A program made the translations under genes and the position numbers. This document shows positions 1 through 11,046 of a DNA stretch of 64,000 nt, one piece after another. The stretch spans positions 1-64,000 of the forward strand of contig SGPM01000076.1 of the NCBI GenBank assembly GCA_004802725.1, given 5' to 3'. This DNA is from Antrodiella citrinella (Eukaryota; Basidiomycota; Agaricomycetes; Polyporales; Steccherinaceae). Within the stretch, counting starts at the first letter, position 1. The number at the start of each line of letters is the position of its first letter. Below the pieces are notes generated by a model, which did not search any database, had not been told where the DNA came from, and saw only the letters and a list, made by a program, of their open reading frames with translations.

Positions 1-164
1 CCCAAGCCAAGACTGAGGCGCAAACAGACGCCCACTCACTACAGATACCCACGGCAATGATCGACCGCCTCCTCTTCCTCCGCGCGGAACCTTTTAGGGC
101 GTCCTAACCGATAGGCACAGCGGAATCGGAAGCAAAAAAAGTGGTAGGGCGACGAGGCAAAAGA

Positions 165-245
165 TGATTCAAGCCGGGGTCGAACCGGCGACCGTCTGCG
201 CACACGAGTGTAAAGCAGAAGTCATAACCACTAGACCATTGAACC
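165..245 (-). tRNA. tRNA-Val(UAC) with an 8-nt intron
   Basis: Read on the minus strand, the stretch folds as a complete tRNA. The acceptor stem GGTTCAA pairs with TTGAATC (one G-U pair), the D arm is GTCTAGTGGTTATGAC, the anticodon stem is TCTGC/GCAGA, and the T arm is GCCGG-TTCGACC-CCGGC with discriminator A. The anticodon is UAC, so it decodes the valine codon GUA. An 8-nt intron (201..208) sits in the canonical place, one base 3' of the anticodon. The promoter A and B boxes are internal. The gene lies head-to-head with the MOSC gene that starts at 384. Confidence 0.93.
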
Positions 246-383
246 GTGGCTATTTGTTGGGCAGCTGCGTTCAGATTGCTGGGCTAGTCGCACACCACGG
301 GCAAGTCACCGATGGTCTAACTCACATATAACATACAACTGCCGCCTTACTGCCTCCCAGGTTCTTGCTGACAGACACCCACC

Positions 384-2127
384 ATGACTGTGGTCAACCA
401 GTTCCTCCTAGCCGTCCTTCTCCTCCTCCCCGTCGTTTATTTACTCGTATCAAAAGTACGTCTCACCGCGTGTCATATACAGTTCTGACGTCATAACTTC
501 TTGACCAGTCCAAACCCAAAGTCGCAGTCAAAGAGAGACACATTGGAAAGCCGACGCTGCGTAAACGCGCAGAAGTTCGTGAGGACGACATTACCGTCAC
601 TGGATTGTACGTCTTCCCCATCAAGGCAAGTCTCACAGGACTTTTGACATGTGTGGCGCATAATTAATTTCGATGTCACCTTTTCTGCAGAGTTGTCGAG
701 GAACTGAAATCACCGAAGCGAAATGGACACCTGTCGGGTTTCAGGTGAGCTATCCTCTTTTGGGCTAGCCGACGTCGCGGGTTTGTTGCATCGGCGCGCC
801 CGACGCGTCTTCTCACGAAACACGACCTCATTCATATGATGCTAGTATGACCGCGAATGGTGTATCATCAACGCTGAAGACCGGCATGTCCTCACTCTGC
901 GCGGACATGGAGAGGTGCGTTCACAGTTATCTCGTGCTCGCGCATACACAATCACCAACACACCCAATTTCAGATGACGTTCATCCACCCTCGGATTGAA
1001 GAAGATGCTTCGTCTCCGTACGGAGGCTGGCTCGTCGTAGACGTGCCTATCGAAGCAGGAGGCATAAAGTCTTTCTCCCTCCCACTCAGACCCACGCCTG
1101 ACGTGCTTGAAAAATGGCAACAGTAAGCCTCTGTCTCCTCTCGATCACTTATCCTCACCTGACTGGAATTTGTGTATAAAATCTTAAACATGAAGCTTCG
1201 ACGACGTCTTGATGTTCAACAAATTCGTGATGGACGGCTACGTCTGCGAAGCTGTCAAACCAGGCGACGAGTCCCCCTCAACCATCCTATCAACGTTCCT
1301 CAAACGACCCGTCTTCATCGTCATGAAGGGACCCGAAGAGCGGCCGTGTCTCCCGACGGACGCGTTCCAGGACTTGATCGCTAGCTGCAGGTACCCGGTG
1401 CGACTGATTTTCGTAATCGCTGCTTCAACCGAGCGGATGCTGACGAGGTCTGTAGGATGTTTATCCCATCCACTACGCTACAGAAGAAAGCTTGGAGAGC
1501 GTTAACCGCGCTGTGAATCTCGCTGCACAGCTAGGCACGGAACTTCCCAAGGAAGTGCGTGGCATAACGGGTGCATGGCAGGGGCGCAAAGTCGGCATGG
1601 ATAGGTACGTGGTACCTACCCAACCAATACCTGACCTCGGTTTGTCTGAGAGGGATTGCACGTAACGTGTAGGTTCCGACCCAATATCGTGTTTAAGGGC
1701 GCAGGCGTGCCCTACGCAGAAGAGTTATGGCGAGCCATCGAGATCGGCTCACCCGTACCGGAAACACAGGGCAAGTCGCAAGTGCTCACCACCGTCTTGC
1801 AATGCGAACGGTGCTTGGTGCGTCCCTCTCCTCCTCCTCCTCCTCCTCCTCCTCTTCCTCCTCCTCCTTGTCTCGTTTATTAATATTGACGACGCGGTCC
1901 CATGCTTTTGAATGTAGCTCCCGAACGTGGACCCACAGACGGGCGAACGCGACGCGGCGGTGCCAAACAAGGTCCTCCTCAAGTACGGCGTGATCAGCAA
2001 GGCGAAGAAAGCCGTCTTTGGGTCGTATGCTGTTCCTGAAGGGAACGGGGTCATTAGAGTCGGGGACAAGATTAGGGTGGTTGAGTGGATTGAGCCGGAG
2101 GAGGATTTTGGCGAGGAGGAGTCTTGA
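384..2127 (+). CDS. MOSC-domain, mARC-like molybdenum-cofactor protein
   Basis: Multi-exon gene with exon 1 at 384..455. Residues 1-24 form a hydrophobic anchor, followed by a MOSC N-terminal barrel (YVFPIKSCRGTEI) and a MOSC domain (RFRPNIVF, then LQCERC and NVDPQTGERD). The FRPNIV motif and the cysteine before the DPxTG stretch match the mARC/YcbX family, which binds molybdenum cofactor through that Cys and reduces N-hydroxylated compounds with cytochrome b5 as electron donor. The N-terminal anchor fits the outer-mitochondrial-membrane topology known for mARC. Introns are short. One ends in the frame that gives DVYPIHYA if the donor is taken as GTGCGA after CCG. A CTC/TCC microsatellite sits in the last intron. 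Family assignment is firm; the substrate is unknown. Confidence 0.85.
1826..1868 (+). repeat. (TCC)n microsatellite in an intron
   Basis: A run of about 14 TCC/CTC triplets with one TTC interruption lies inside the last intron of the MOSC gene, just upstream of its acceptor. It acts as an extended polypyrimidine tract and is likely length-variable between strains. Confidence 0.9.
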
Positions 2128-2431
2128 TGGTGATTGCAGGACAGGAACGACTCACCCACTTGTGAGCGGACTTACTAGGAAACAGCATGAAGCCAGTTTA
2201 TGGCTTTCGGTAGGAAGAATGTAGATTGAGCCGCGAGTAATTTGTCGGCGCGCAATTTTTTGTTCGAGGGTTCTGTTTGTAGGTACATAGATGTGCAATG
2301 GATCAAGTCCGGAGTTCAGGATACAAAATGCTCTGCCAGCTGAGGGAAATCTACTGAAACCAAACTTGAGATCAGCACGTCAGAGCTCTTGCTCGCATGA
2401 TACAACAGAACGAGAACACGCCAACCTCCTG

Positions 2432-2818
2432 TCAACACACAATCCCGTCATTCAGCGTCGTTATCAGCTGCTCCTTCCAACTCATTCCCGGCATCTGCCT
2501 CAAACTATACACATCCTTCTCCCCCGCCGTCGAGAACACCACCGGCATGAACTCCACCACCTCATCGCTATCCGTCGTGAACACGACCATATACCCATGA
2601 AAGATCCCCCTCTTCTGGTCCGCCGTGACGGGCAGACCCCCCGGACCCGCCACAAGACACTTCTTAATCCGATCTGCCGCGCGCACGAACGAGTCAATAG
2701 GCGTAACCACCGCATCGACGACGTAGAACGCCGTCTCCGTGCGCGCGTGCCCGGGGCGCCACTGCACCTCGACGAGGAGCACGTTCTGCAGCGCGCGCGC
2801 CGGGTGCTGCTCGAGTTC
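2432..2818 (-). pseudogene. C-terminal half of a split MYND-finger protein
   Basis: The minus-strand frame reads LEQHPARALQNVLLVEVQ, then FYVVDAVVTPIDSF and GIFHGYMVVF, and stops at 2432. It aligns along its length with the C-terminal region of the MYND gene at 7246..8111 (there DALVIEVRP, FYCVGDARVESIANF, VFFAMVVGPPG), including the same end point. It has no MYND finger and no convincing start codon. The missing N-terminal half lies immediately to the right but on the opposite strand (2888..3275). The frame enters from TCGAGTTC at 2811..2818, the proposed inversion breakpoint. Function of these MYND proteins is not known. Confidence 0.65.
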
Positions 2819-2887
2819 ATCGCTATCCCCCCTGCGCCCAGCCTCAAACAACACCCTGGGTCGAACCTGAAGGAGGTATACCGGCGG

Positions 2888-3275
2888 ATGGCCATCCAGT
2901 GCCAGTACTGCTGGAAACCGGGAGGTCCAGGCGTCAAGTTGCTAAAATGCAACGGATGCGGGATGTCCGTATACTGCGTGAGTCCCACCTCCCCTCCTCT
3001 TCCTCCCCTTTCACTGATAAAGAGGTGGGACTGCTGCTGCACGCCTCGCGATCTCAAGAGCAAAGAATGCCAACGCGCAGCCTGGCGCTCCCACAAGCCC
3101 AAATGCCAAGAATCGCGGCTCACGCGCTGCNGGCCCGGGGATGGACGCCGCCTCGCTCCTCCTGCAGCGCACCCTCCTGCACAAGTTCATCGAGAAGCAC
3201 CGCCCGACGATCCTGAACACGTCGTACTACCGCGCGCTCGAGATCGAACTCGACTTGGACATCATCATGATCTGA
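2888..3275 (+). pseudogene. N-terminal half of a split MYND-finger protein, inverted
   Basis: Exon 1 (2888..2977) encodes CQYCWKPGG, then LLKCNGCGMSVYC. After an 81-bp intron (2978..3058) exon 2 gives SKECQRAAWRSHKPKC. Together these hold the Cys/His ligands of a MYND zinc finger (CxxC, CxxC, YCx3C, HKx3C). Past the finger the frame is lost at the unresolved base N at 3131. One frame over, it resumes with LLLQRTLLHKFIEKH and ends ALEIELDLD before a stop at 3273-3275. Compared with the paralogue at 7246..8111, the protein should continue from ALEIEL into the sequence found on the opposite strand at 2818..2432. The start is the first ATG of the finger frame; the paralogue has a longer N-terminus. 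Confidence 0.65.
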
Positions 3276-3298
3276 GTCACGGTCTTGACTCAGATCAT
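3267..3298. repeat. 13-bp perfect inverted repeat (palindrome)
   Basis: The arms ATGATCTGAGTCA and TGACTCAGATCAT match perfectly around a 6-bp spacer. The repeat overlaps the stop codon of the inverted MYND half and lies about 14 bp right of the proposed right inversion breakpoint. It could form a hairpin or cruciform. Confidence 0.85.
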
Positions 3299-3685
3299 CG
3301 TCAGTAAGGCGAGATGACTGGCTACATTCGTCGAAGTTAGTATTGGTCAGTGGTGAATACGGAGAACACGGACTCATACACGATTGACTAGATTCTCTGA
3401 TCAATAGCAAGTCCTAGTCAAGCATTGTATACACTGGCGCGGAATCCAAGATTCTTATATCTTGAGGCGCCTATCAAATTCCTGCGCCCATGGACCAGGA
3501 CAGGTCGTCCCAGAATTTCACATAAGGGGGAGAAACGCACTCCCAGAAAACAGTTTCAATGGAGGATGTAAGAAGGGTCATGATGGATGGAATAGCGAGT
3601 GTCGTTTGCGACGCTCAGGCTTATGTCGCCAAATTCAATTTCCAAATTCCGGCAAGATGTCTAACCTCGTTTTAGGGTTTAGCTA

Positions 3686-4482
3686 CTAGTAGATACCAGG
3701 GAAGATCCTATACGGTGTTCCCTTCGACCACTCCTGCCACTGTTTCCCAAACGCGTCCTTCAACACCTTGTCCTCTTTCGGCACTCTGATGACCACCATA
3801 GACACCAACAAGAACGCCACATACACCAACCACCACGTCCCCACCACCCTACCGATCGCCGTCGACCAAAGCTCACCCTCCGTCCACCACGATCCGCTAC
3901 CAAATTGGCATGCGAGGATCCCGCCGAAGCACGCTACGCTACCGAGGTAGCTGGGGTGCCGGACGAAGCCGTACGGCCCGTCCGTGATAAGCTTGTGTTC
4001 TTTGCGCAGAGCGAGCTCGAAGGTGAAGTGTCGCCCGAGGTGGCGGTAGCATGCGAGGCGGAGGAGCCCGCCGAAGCAGCTGAGGAACGTGCCGGTTATG
4101 AAGAGCGGGGTGACGTGCAGCCGGTAGCTTAGAGGTGCCAGTGTGTTGTCGGTGTTAGATAGGACGGACAGTAAGGCTGGAGAGCTGATAGCGGGGAACG
4201 ATGTGGCGAGAGTCACGTAGAACTCGGCTAGGTTCATGCCGTGCATTACAAGCTAGACAGTCCACGTGTTAATAAGTACGCGAATGAGTGAACAGACTGT
4301 CTCACCCAGAATGTGGGTAGGTACCACGACAACACGGCGCTGAGCAGCTCAGGATGTTTATTCTCGTCGTACTGTTTTCGCTCCTCGTTGCTTGGTGTGT
4401 TATTGGGAGGGCGTGTAGCGATATGGCTCATGATTGTGTTCGCCACGATAAACGGGAGGCGGTAGGCTGATGGCGGCAGCAT
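3686..4482 (-). CDS. ICMT-family (isoprenylcysteine-type) carboxyl methyltransferase
   Basis: Two exons (4306..4482 and 3686..4252) joined in phase give 247 residues. The C-terminal half has the ICMT/PEMT family signature DGPYGFVRHPSYLG, followed by two hydrophobic segments and the basic/acidic tail (VPKEDKVLKDAFG) that closes the active site in this family. There are four or more membrane segments. Known members methylate the C-terminal isoprenylcysteine of Ras/Rho and a-factor proteins at the ER using S-adenosylmethionine. Agaricomycetes carry several divergent paralogues, so this may not be the Ste14 orthologue. The start is the first in-frame ATG of exon 1. Confidence 0.8.
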
Positions 4483-5566
4483 GGTGAAGTAGTCGATCTG
4501 GAAGGCTCAAAACACCAACTGCATAGGTGTGCATCTTGCTATGCTTTTATAGACATCGCACGAGTCCGGTCCGCACTTGAAGGATTTCGGCAGTATCTTA
4601 AAACACGGTCAGAACATTATCACCCCCGGGCAAACTGGGTTCGCATCCCGCGTTCGCGATGGACCGGTGAGGTTGATTTGGAGAGTAATCCTGCGACTTC
4701 ACGCACGCCCATCACCGGAGATTCCTTTGCGCAAGTTTTCTGAATAGGAACACCATTCATGAGAAAAGTTGACGACCTCGTGTGGTGTCACGCGAGTACG
4801 CGATCAAAGACGATCTCAGTGACGAGTGCCACAAAGCTGGAATACCTCAATTCCGGATTGCCGTGACGTGGGCATGGAGTGTCTTCTTTCCTAAATCCGG
4901 GTCGAAAATTCAGTCAATATCACACACGAAGCACGAATGGAAGCAGATAGAACTCAGGGAAGTCGATATCGCACCTGTTTATTGATGGATGCAAGCTGTA
5001 TCGCAGGTCGTAATGTTTGGTAAGTGTCTCCGTCCATAGTGAGTGGTCGCTAATAGTATGTGTTGCTGACGACCGAGCGTAAGGAAGTTCAAGAAAGAGA
5101 ATGAAGAACGTTGACACAATGAGCGCTGGTAGTGAGTATCTTGAATGTTCCGATCACGATCGATGATCGTTTACACCTAACCCCAAACTACGCCACTGTG
5201 CAGATATCTTACAAACCTCGAGAAATCACTTGTCATTCGTAGATCTTTTGACGGTACATATCACTGAGATTGACCATACTTCAAACTGCAGAGATCTTCT
5301 TGACGTAGTCGAGTAAGGCGCATGAATGCTTGGACCCGTCTGGATTCAAGATGACGAAGGCAAGTAATAATACTGTAATCTTATACCTGCAGATATGATG
5401 GCTCTAATCTTCAGAAGCACACAAAGAACAAGTTAAAAACTCACCGGCCCTTCGGCAATGGCACCGCCCGCCCCTGAAACTTAAATGCATGGAATACAGC
5501 GAGCATGCTACGGGACTTTCCAACTTCCGATTCCAAAAAGGCGGCGGTTAGATACTGCCGCAGATA
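4483..5566. other. Intergenic stretch, no gene seen
   Basis: About 1.1 kb without a supported gene. It holds a tRNA B-box-like sequence near 4638-4652 (GGGTTCGCATCCC) with no matching acceptor or anticodon stem around it. Open frames here are under 70 codons and show no family motif. Confidence 0.6.
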
Positions 5567-6814
5567 TCACAGCTGTTTCTCTGGATTCATGAAGTCGACG
5601 ACGATAAGCACATTGATCGACATTTTCAACTTCCCTATCCGAGCGGAGACCCGATCAAGCTTTCGTTCACGTATATGGGTCCCAGAGATCGCCAGTACTA
5701 TGTAGCCATGTTTAGTATCACCTATAGAAATCGCGTTGCGAATCGCTTGCACGAGTTTGCTTAGAACGTCCCTTTTCTTGACCTCTTGCGTATCGGAGTC
5801 AAAGGCTGTGGGAAACATATCCACCGCCTCTTGAGTCTCGTCTAGGACGCAGAACAACCCGCGATTCCATATATCGCCGAGTTGCATAGTCATCGATCAG
5901 CTCTTGTTTGAGGTCGTAATGATGATTATGTTCGAAAAGGTTTACTACGTGCAGGAAGATTTCATCGTAGTGTTCGATCCCATGACGAACATCAAAACCA
6001 GGCAGACAATGGGCGGGAGAAACTTGCAGGAACGTCCAGTATCGTTTTCCTTGAGCAGAGTGACAGAGTCGACACTGTCCATGGAGGTAAGACAGCAAAG
6101 TAGAGTGCGGAGGACTTTGAGGCGAGCGACCAAGACACGCAAGATACGACTGTGCACCTCGATCTTCCGAGTCTCCTGCTCTGCTCTCTCATAAACCGAC
6201 CTGGTCCTGCCATGAAGGCCTGTAAAGCGTGCTGAAGGTGCCAACGTGCCAAGTGTCACCTCCAAGTCCTTCGATCCAATATCGCCTGGAACCACTCTGC
6301 AAACTAGATACGGCCCCCAGCGTTTGCAAAGCTTTACGTTGATTTCGTCCAAGATGCTGCCTTCAATTCGAGAGTTTGAGCTGGAAGCCTGGGGCTCCGA
6401 CTCACTCGCGCCGTCGATGTTCAAGATGACTGAGCGAGTGCGAAATCGTCAGGTTCGTGTCGTGTTGCGAAACGGTTATTAAACTCACGATGGTTCAACG
6501 TTCATCAACTGCGTGTAATTGTTTTCATTGTAGCATGATGCCGCGATCAGGGCCAAAACGGGAGTGTTTTGCTTTCGACGAAGGACGTCTATGCACCTCA
6601 AGAGACGCAGAAGGTCAGCATTGAAGGCGACGTTGGGATCCATGGAACGAAAGCACGATGCGACGATCTGGAGGATCGCTGCACAATCGTATGCGTCACA
6701 CTGGCTAAGTTTCGAGCAGCAACCCAGTCTCAATATTTCCCTGTTACACTGCTCGATGAGATGGGGAGCGATGCGAGATATGTTTGAGTCGACCATCATG
6801 GGGCTGGAAAACAT
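5567..6814 (-). pseudogene. Degenerate Crinkler (CRN)-type NTPase-like gene
   Basis: Three minus-strand blocks in different frames follow one another. Block 1 (6424 to about 6096) includes RILRVLVARLKVLRTLLC. Block 2 (about 6097 to 5890) includes KRYWTFLQVSP and DEIFLHVVNLFEHNHHYD. Block 3 (5893 to 5567) includes GLFCVLDETQEAVDMFPTAF, then YIVLAISGTHI. The order 'K-R-x-W-x-x-L-Q', then 'DIF-x-x-L', then 'LDEAQ-x-A' (Walker B-like), then 'ISGTxx' is what I recall of fungal Crinkler-family P-loop NTPases. No clean splice sites reconcile the frames, so it looks decayed. Another frame at 6485..6814 may be its N-terminal part. Identification is from recalled family pattern, not a search. Confidence 0.45.
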
Positions 6815-7245
6815 GTCAGTATGATGATACCTGAGACGGTAAAGAGCAGAAAGAACTTGAACGGACTGAGGTACGCCACATTACGTAACTCAATCCAAAC
6901 AGGCGCTGTGTCGCGGTTGCAGCGAATACTTTGCAGTCGAAGACATGAAGCGGCTCAACTACATGCGAGGGTACCGGCGACGGATCAATGAGGTTGAGCA
7001 CACTACAACGTTAGGCAGATCTTGTTGCGAGTTTCAACGCCGGACCAGCCGCCGCGGCGCACGCAACGCTCCACGCTATTGTACATGGAATGCCATTTTA
7101 CATATCGTTCCATCTTCACAAGGTATCATAGGGACGATTGCTGAGCGCTGGATATGTCGAGTTCTTTTGTTATTTCGTTTGAACACCTGGCCATAATTAA
7201 ATCACCGCCGTCAGAGTTCATAGCCATGTATATGATAAAGCAAGA

Positions 7246-8111
7246 TCACTCACTCTTGTTCATCGCATCGAGCAAATCGTCCCTCCATGGGAACGATTCA
7301 TCACAGGGGTAGACCAATTTCGTATACACCAGTGGCACAACGACGGTGAGCCCAGGAGGGCCCACGACCATAGCAAAGAACACGTCGTTCGTGTCGCCAA
7401 CAGGGCTGTGCTCGTTGTCCGTCACGTTCTCTACGTTCCTCGCGAGCATACCCGCTGTGCTTTCCACGTCGCTGAAGTTGGCGATAGACTCCACTCTGGC
7501 GTCTCCGACGCAGTAGAAGCCGGGGGCCTCGTCTGCGTGGAGGGGTCGTACTTCGATGACGAGAGCGTCCGTTCTCGATGCGGAGGGGTTGTTGTGCAGG
7601 TTGAGGGCGTGTACGCCACAGGTCGTCATTGTCCCGATATGCTTGTTGCACAGTTTTTGCAGGGCACGAGCGTGCGCTGAGAGTTTTGGGTGTTCTTGGC
7701 GCAAGGACATGGCAATTTGGCATATTGGTTTATGTTCTGACCAGGCAGCTTTTTGACATTCCTGACACTGTTGGTATACGACACACGATTAGCCACGGTA
7801 CTCTCATAAATCAATCAACATGGGTGGGTACTCACGCAGTACGTATCGACTTGGCAGCCATTGCAGCGCAGCATTGGGACATCGGAGCTGCGGTATTGCC
7901 AACAATGCTGGCACACCATGCTGCCTCTCTTCTTCGCATCAGCCTTAGGTTCAGAAGGGCCAGCCTCGATTTGTAGTGAAGGCTTTCGCCAGGTAGGAGA
8001 CTCAAGACATGAGAGATTCGTGACGGTCCAAGAACCGCGCGAGTCGAAATTATCGGCTTTCCAAGCGCTGCGTTCGAACCACCCAGGGCTTACGAGCGTC
8101 TTGCCGGGCAT
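7246..8111 (-). CDS. MYND zinc-finger protein
   Basis: Two exons (7836..8111 and 7246..7767, 68-bp intron) give 265 residues. A low-complexity N-terminus leads to a MYND finger at about residues 70-110: CQHCWQYRS, MLRCNGCQVDTYC and, across the intron, CQECQKAAWSEHKPIC. All eight ligands are present. The C-terminal domain (LVIEVRPL, FYCVGDARVESI, VFFAMVVGPPG) is shared with the split gene at 2432..3275. MYND fingers bind proline-rich peptides. The role of this basidiomycete-expanded family is not established. The start is the ATG of MPGKTL. Confidence 0.82.
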
Positions 8112-8775
8112 ATTGATGTGATAACGAGTGGTGGTGTATGCGTGAGTCTGTGGGTGAATGAGCGGTCTGTATGTTGTAGTAAGCTTGAGAAGTTTGGCAT
8201 ACCTCAAGTCATACTTTATACCGGAACGCCACGCACGGCTCAGGCCTTTGCTCATCACATCAGAGCTGAATATAGACCGCTTACCCTCTTTTGTCTTGAC
8301 ATATGAGCGAAGTCGACAGTCTCATAGGGAACACAAAAAGGCGGGCTGGTGACGACAGCTGACAATAAAGTTAGAAGCGAGGCACTCACGGTCGTCGAAC
8401 CACATTATCAAAATCGCCAACACGACCAGTTACGTCGGTGCATTTTGCAGGGCGAATCAATGACTAGTCCCGTTGTCCCGGTGGGGGCCATTGCAACGTA
8501 CTTATGTCGTGTTTGGTGGTATAACGTCCTACATACTTCGTACATGCGTGATCACTAGAAGCGTCAGCAATCCAGAATCACGGTATGGACTGTGGTACGA
8601 GGGCAAGCAAAAGACGGTGCATGGGGGATTAAATGGTACAATGGGTAAGCGGTAAGAGTTGAATCAGAGTCCGGTGTCGTTAGATCGTAAAAAAAAAGCA
8701 GCAGCAGCAGTGTAGACTTCTACCTACCCCTTCACCTCGCACGCATCACTAAGCGGCGGTGGACAAGATGTGATG
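8112..8775. other. Intergenic stretch, no gene seen
   Basis: This is upstream of the MYND gene and downstream of the oxysterol-binding gene, both on the minus strand. It contains a poly-A run followed by a short (GCA)n repeat near 8690-8711 and no supported coding sequence. Confidence 0.6.
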
Positions 8776-10641
8776 TTATGATGATGCCGTCTTGCTCTCG
8801 GGGATAGACTCTAAGGGGTATTCGCCGTCTTCGTGGAACTCTTCTTCGAGAGCTTTGCGCCCTGCTTCTGTCATCACAGGTATACCGTCATCTAGGTTGC
8901 CGTCAAAGTAGACCGGGACAAATCTGCAAGAGATATCATGAGCGGTAGCTAATCGGAGAACAGCGGTCATTACTCACGTCTGGTTCTTTTGCTTCATTAA
9001 GGCTGCGTCGTCCCTCTGCTTCTGCTCAATGATCAACTTGTGTCTCGTCGCCTCCGAATAATCCTTCGACAACAAATTAGTAGTGACCTTCTCCCACATC
9101 TTTCTACTCTCCGTCGGCATCTGCTTTTCTAACGGCCTGACCATCTTCGGAATCACGTGCAACGTAGAGAGGTCCAAAAGCGTCGCATACCCAGAGTCCG
9201 GCGCGTCCACTCTCTTCCAACGGATAGACGACTTCCAGGACCCATCAAACACTGCAAGCACCCTGGATCGCGGAACGTGCTTGACCTTCATCCACTCCTC
9301 GTGAGCGGTCTCGCCAGGCGTGTACGTGTGAATGACACCCTCACAGAGGAAATGCGCACGTCCCAACCAAGACTCTTCCTTGTACTCGATGATGGTGCGC
9401 AGGTTCTGTCCGTCTGGCCCGGTACACGTGATGATCGTCGAGTCGGCCACGGTGATATAGAAGCTGCCCCGAAGCAGTCCATTCACGTAGGCCGTGGGAT
9501 GGGTGATCTGGTACGTCTCACCCTCGCCGGGTCCACCGTTGATCTTGACGAAGAAACCCTTGTTGTAGTTGCCTGCGACCACACGGAGCGTTGTCCCAGA
9601 CACTTTGGCGGATATTTGGTCGATGCCGGTGAGCTCTAGGTGACGACTGGGGCAGGCCGCGGTGAAGGTCGAAACGGGGGGATGGTGAGAGACCTGCTCC
9701 GTCAAATAAGTGACCCGGACGCGAGGAAGGTCGCCGAGAGTGGGTACATCTCCACCTTCGAGGAGCGACCCTGACTGGGATGCACCGGAATTGGCGAGGC
9801 TCAGGTTGGACATTCGGGCATCGAGCTCGGTGTCGTTGAGATCCGGCGTGGTCGCCGGCGTGCTCTTTCTTGTGCTCGGCGCCGAAGCAGTCTTGGAGAT
9901 GGTGCTGACGACACTCAGTGTGCTCTTGTTGCTTCTAGCGCTTCTGAAGCTGGCCGTCTCCGATGACGAATGACGGGGCGAAGGCGCAGCAAGTGCGGAC
10001 AAGCTGGACTGCGCCGCAGCCTCGGAGAGATAGAGATGCTGAAGGGGTGGCTGCATGGGATCCAAAGGGTAACTGACGGGTATGACATCCCAATGCGCAC
10101 GGAAATGCTCTCCCAGCACTGAGTTGTACGGCTTGCACACTTTGCCACGCTGTGGAGGGTCATTTGAGTACGAGGAATGACACCTGTAAGGTGACACCAA
10201 CGCACAATAAACTTGAGATCCTTAGAGAACGTGAACCGAAGGACGGCAAGCATCCGCTCGAAAGGATCGTCGGAATCGTTGATGCTGAGAGGCACGTCAG
10301 TTCCGTCACTCGTTCACAATCAGGCCATCGCGTGGCTACTCACGCAGCAAATAGGTCGGGCCTGTCAAGATACTGCCAGTACTCGAGGTTCGGGATGGGC
10401 TCCATTAACGACGCGGGCAACGAGAGGCGCCTGGATGTATACGTTAAAGCACGGAGCGACGGACAGAAGAGAGCCTGACGTACATGGCCGCGATATCTTT
10501 GACACCGAGACATCTCTTGAGGAGCTGGACAATCATCTTGAGCTTGCCACTCTCTCCGGTATCGCTCGTCTCTGGGACAGAGATGGGCTGGTCAATGGCT
10601 GCCTCGTCAACATCCTCCGGTTTGTCCAATGTCGAGGCCAT
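8776..10641 (-). CDS. Oxysterol-binding protein (OSBP/Kes1-like)
   Basis: Five exons (10484..10641, 10344..10430, 10206..10284, 8978..10149, 8776..8923) join without frame breaks into 547 residues. The protein is an OSBP-related domain: LSLPASLMEPIPNLEYW at the lid, KPYNSVLGEHFRAHW, and the family fingerprint EQVSHHPP in the ligand-binding barrel. A Ser-rich insertion of about 100 residues sits between the KPYN and EQVSHHPP blocks. There is no PH domain, FFAT motif or ankyrin repeat, so it is the short Kes1/Osh4 type. Such proteins exchange sterol for PI4P between membranes. The start ATG (MASTLDK) lies 52 codons before the first intron; an upstream in-frame ATG exists. Confidence 0.92.
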
Positions 10642-11046
10642 GGCGATTGTGTTTGGCGATGTTCGGCTGATTTGACGATGAACGACAGAGGGAAAGACAG
10701 CGACCGACGAACGGGGCAGGGAAAGAGATTGGCAGGGCTCAGACAGCAACTCTTGAGTCTCTTCACGCACGTTGCACAGCGAAAGATGTCAATATTAATG
10801 GTGTCTAACAGGCGCCCATCTTGACTGCCGCTGGGCACGTTACGTAACATCCAGATCTGGCAGCAGAGTCTTCCCGTGTGTGCACCTGCGCAGCAACAGA
10901 GACTCAGAGGGACATAGAACCGAAGACAGCGCCTCCCTCTCACTCCCGCAAGTGTCCGACCCTGCACGAGGATTAAAATTGAGCTTGTAAAATAAATTAT
11001 TCGTATTTACATAACTAAATAAATAACATTCATATAAGTTTAAAAA
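10642..11046. other. Short intergenic region
   Basis: This is the 5' flank of the oxysterol-binding gene followed by an AT-rich segment (about 10970-11045) that abuts the 3' end of the tRNA-Val gene. No coding sequence is supported. The T-rich run expected as a Pol III terminator is only weakly present. Confidence 0.5.

Noticed and set aside
2291..3307. A 338-codon plus-strand open frame over the MYND region
   Set aside because: It is a GC-driven shadow. The family motifs lie in other frames, on both strands, and are explained by the split MYND gene.
4630..4700. tRNA-like B box (GGGTTCGCATCCC)
   Set aside because: No matching acceptor, D or anticodon stems can be drawn around it, so it is probably chance or a very decayed tRNA.
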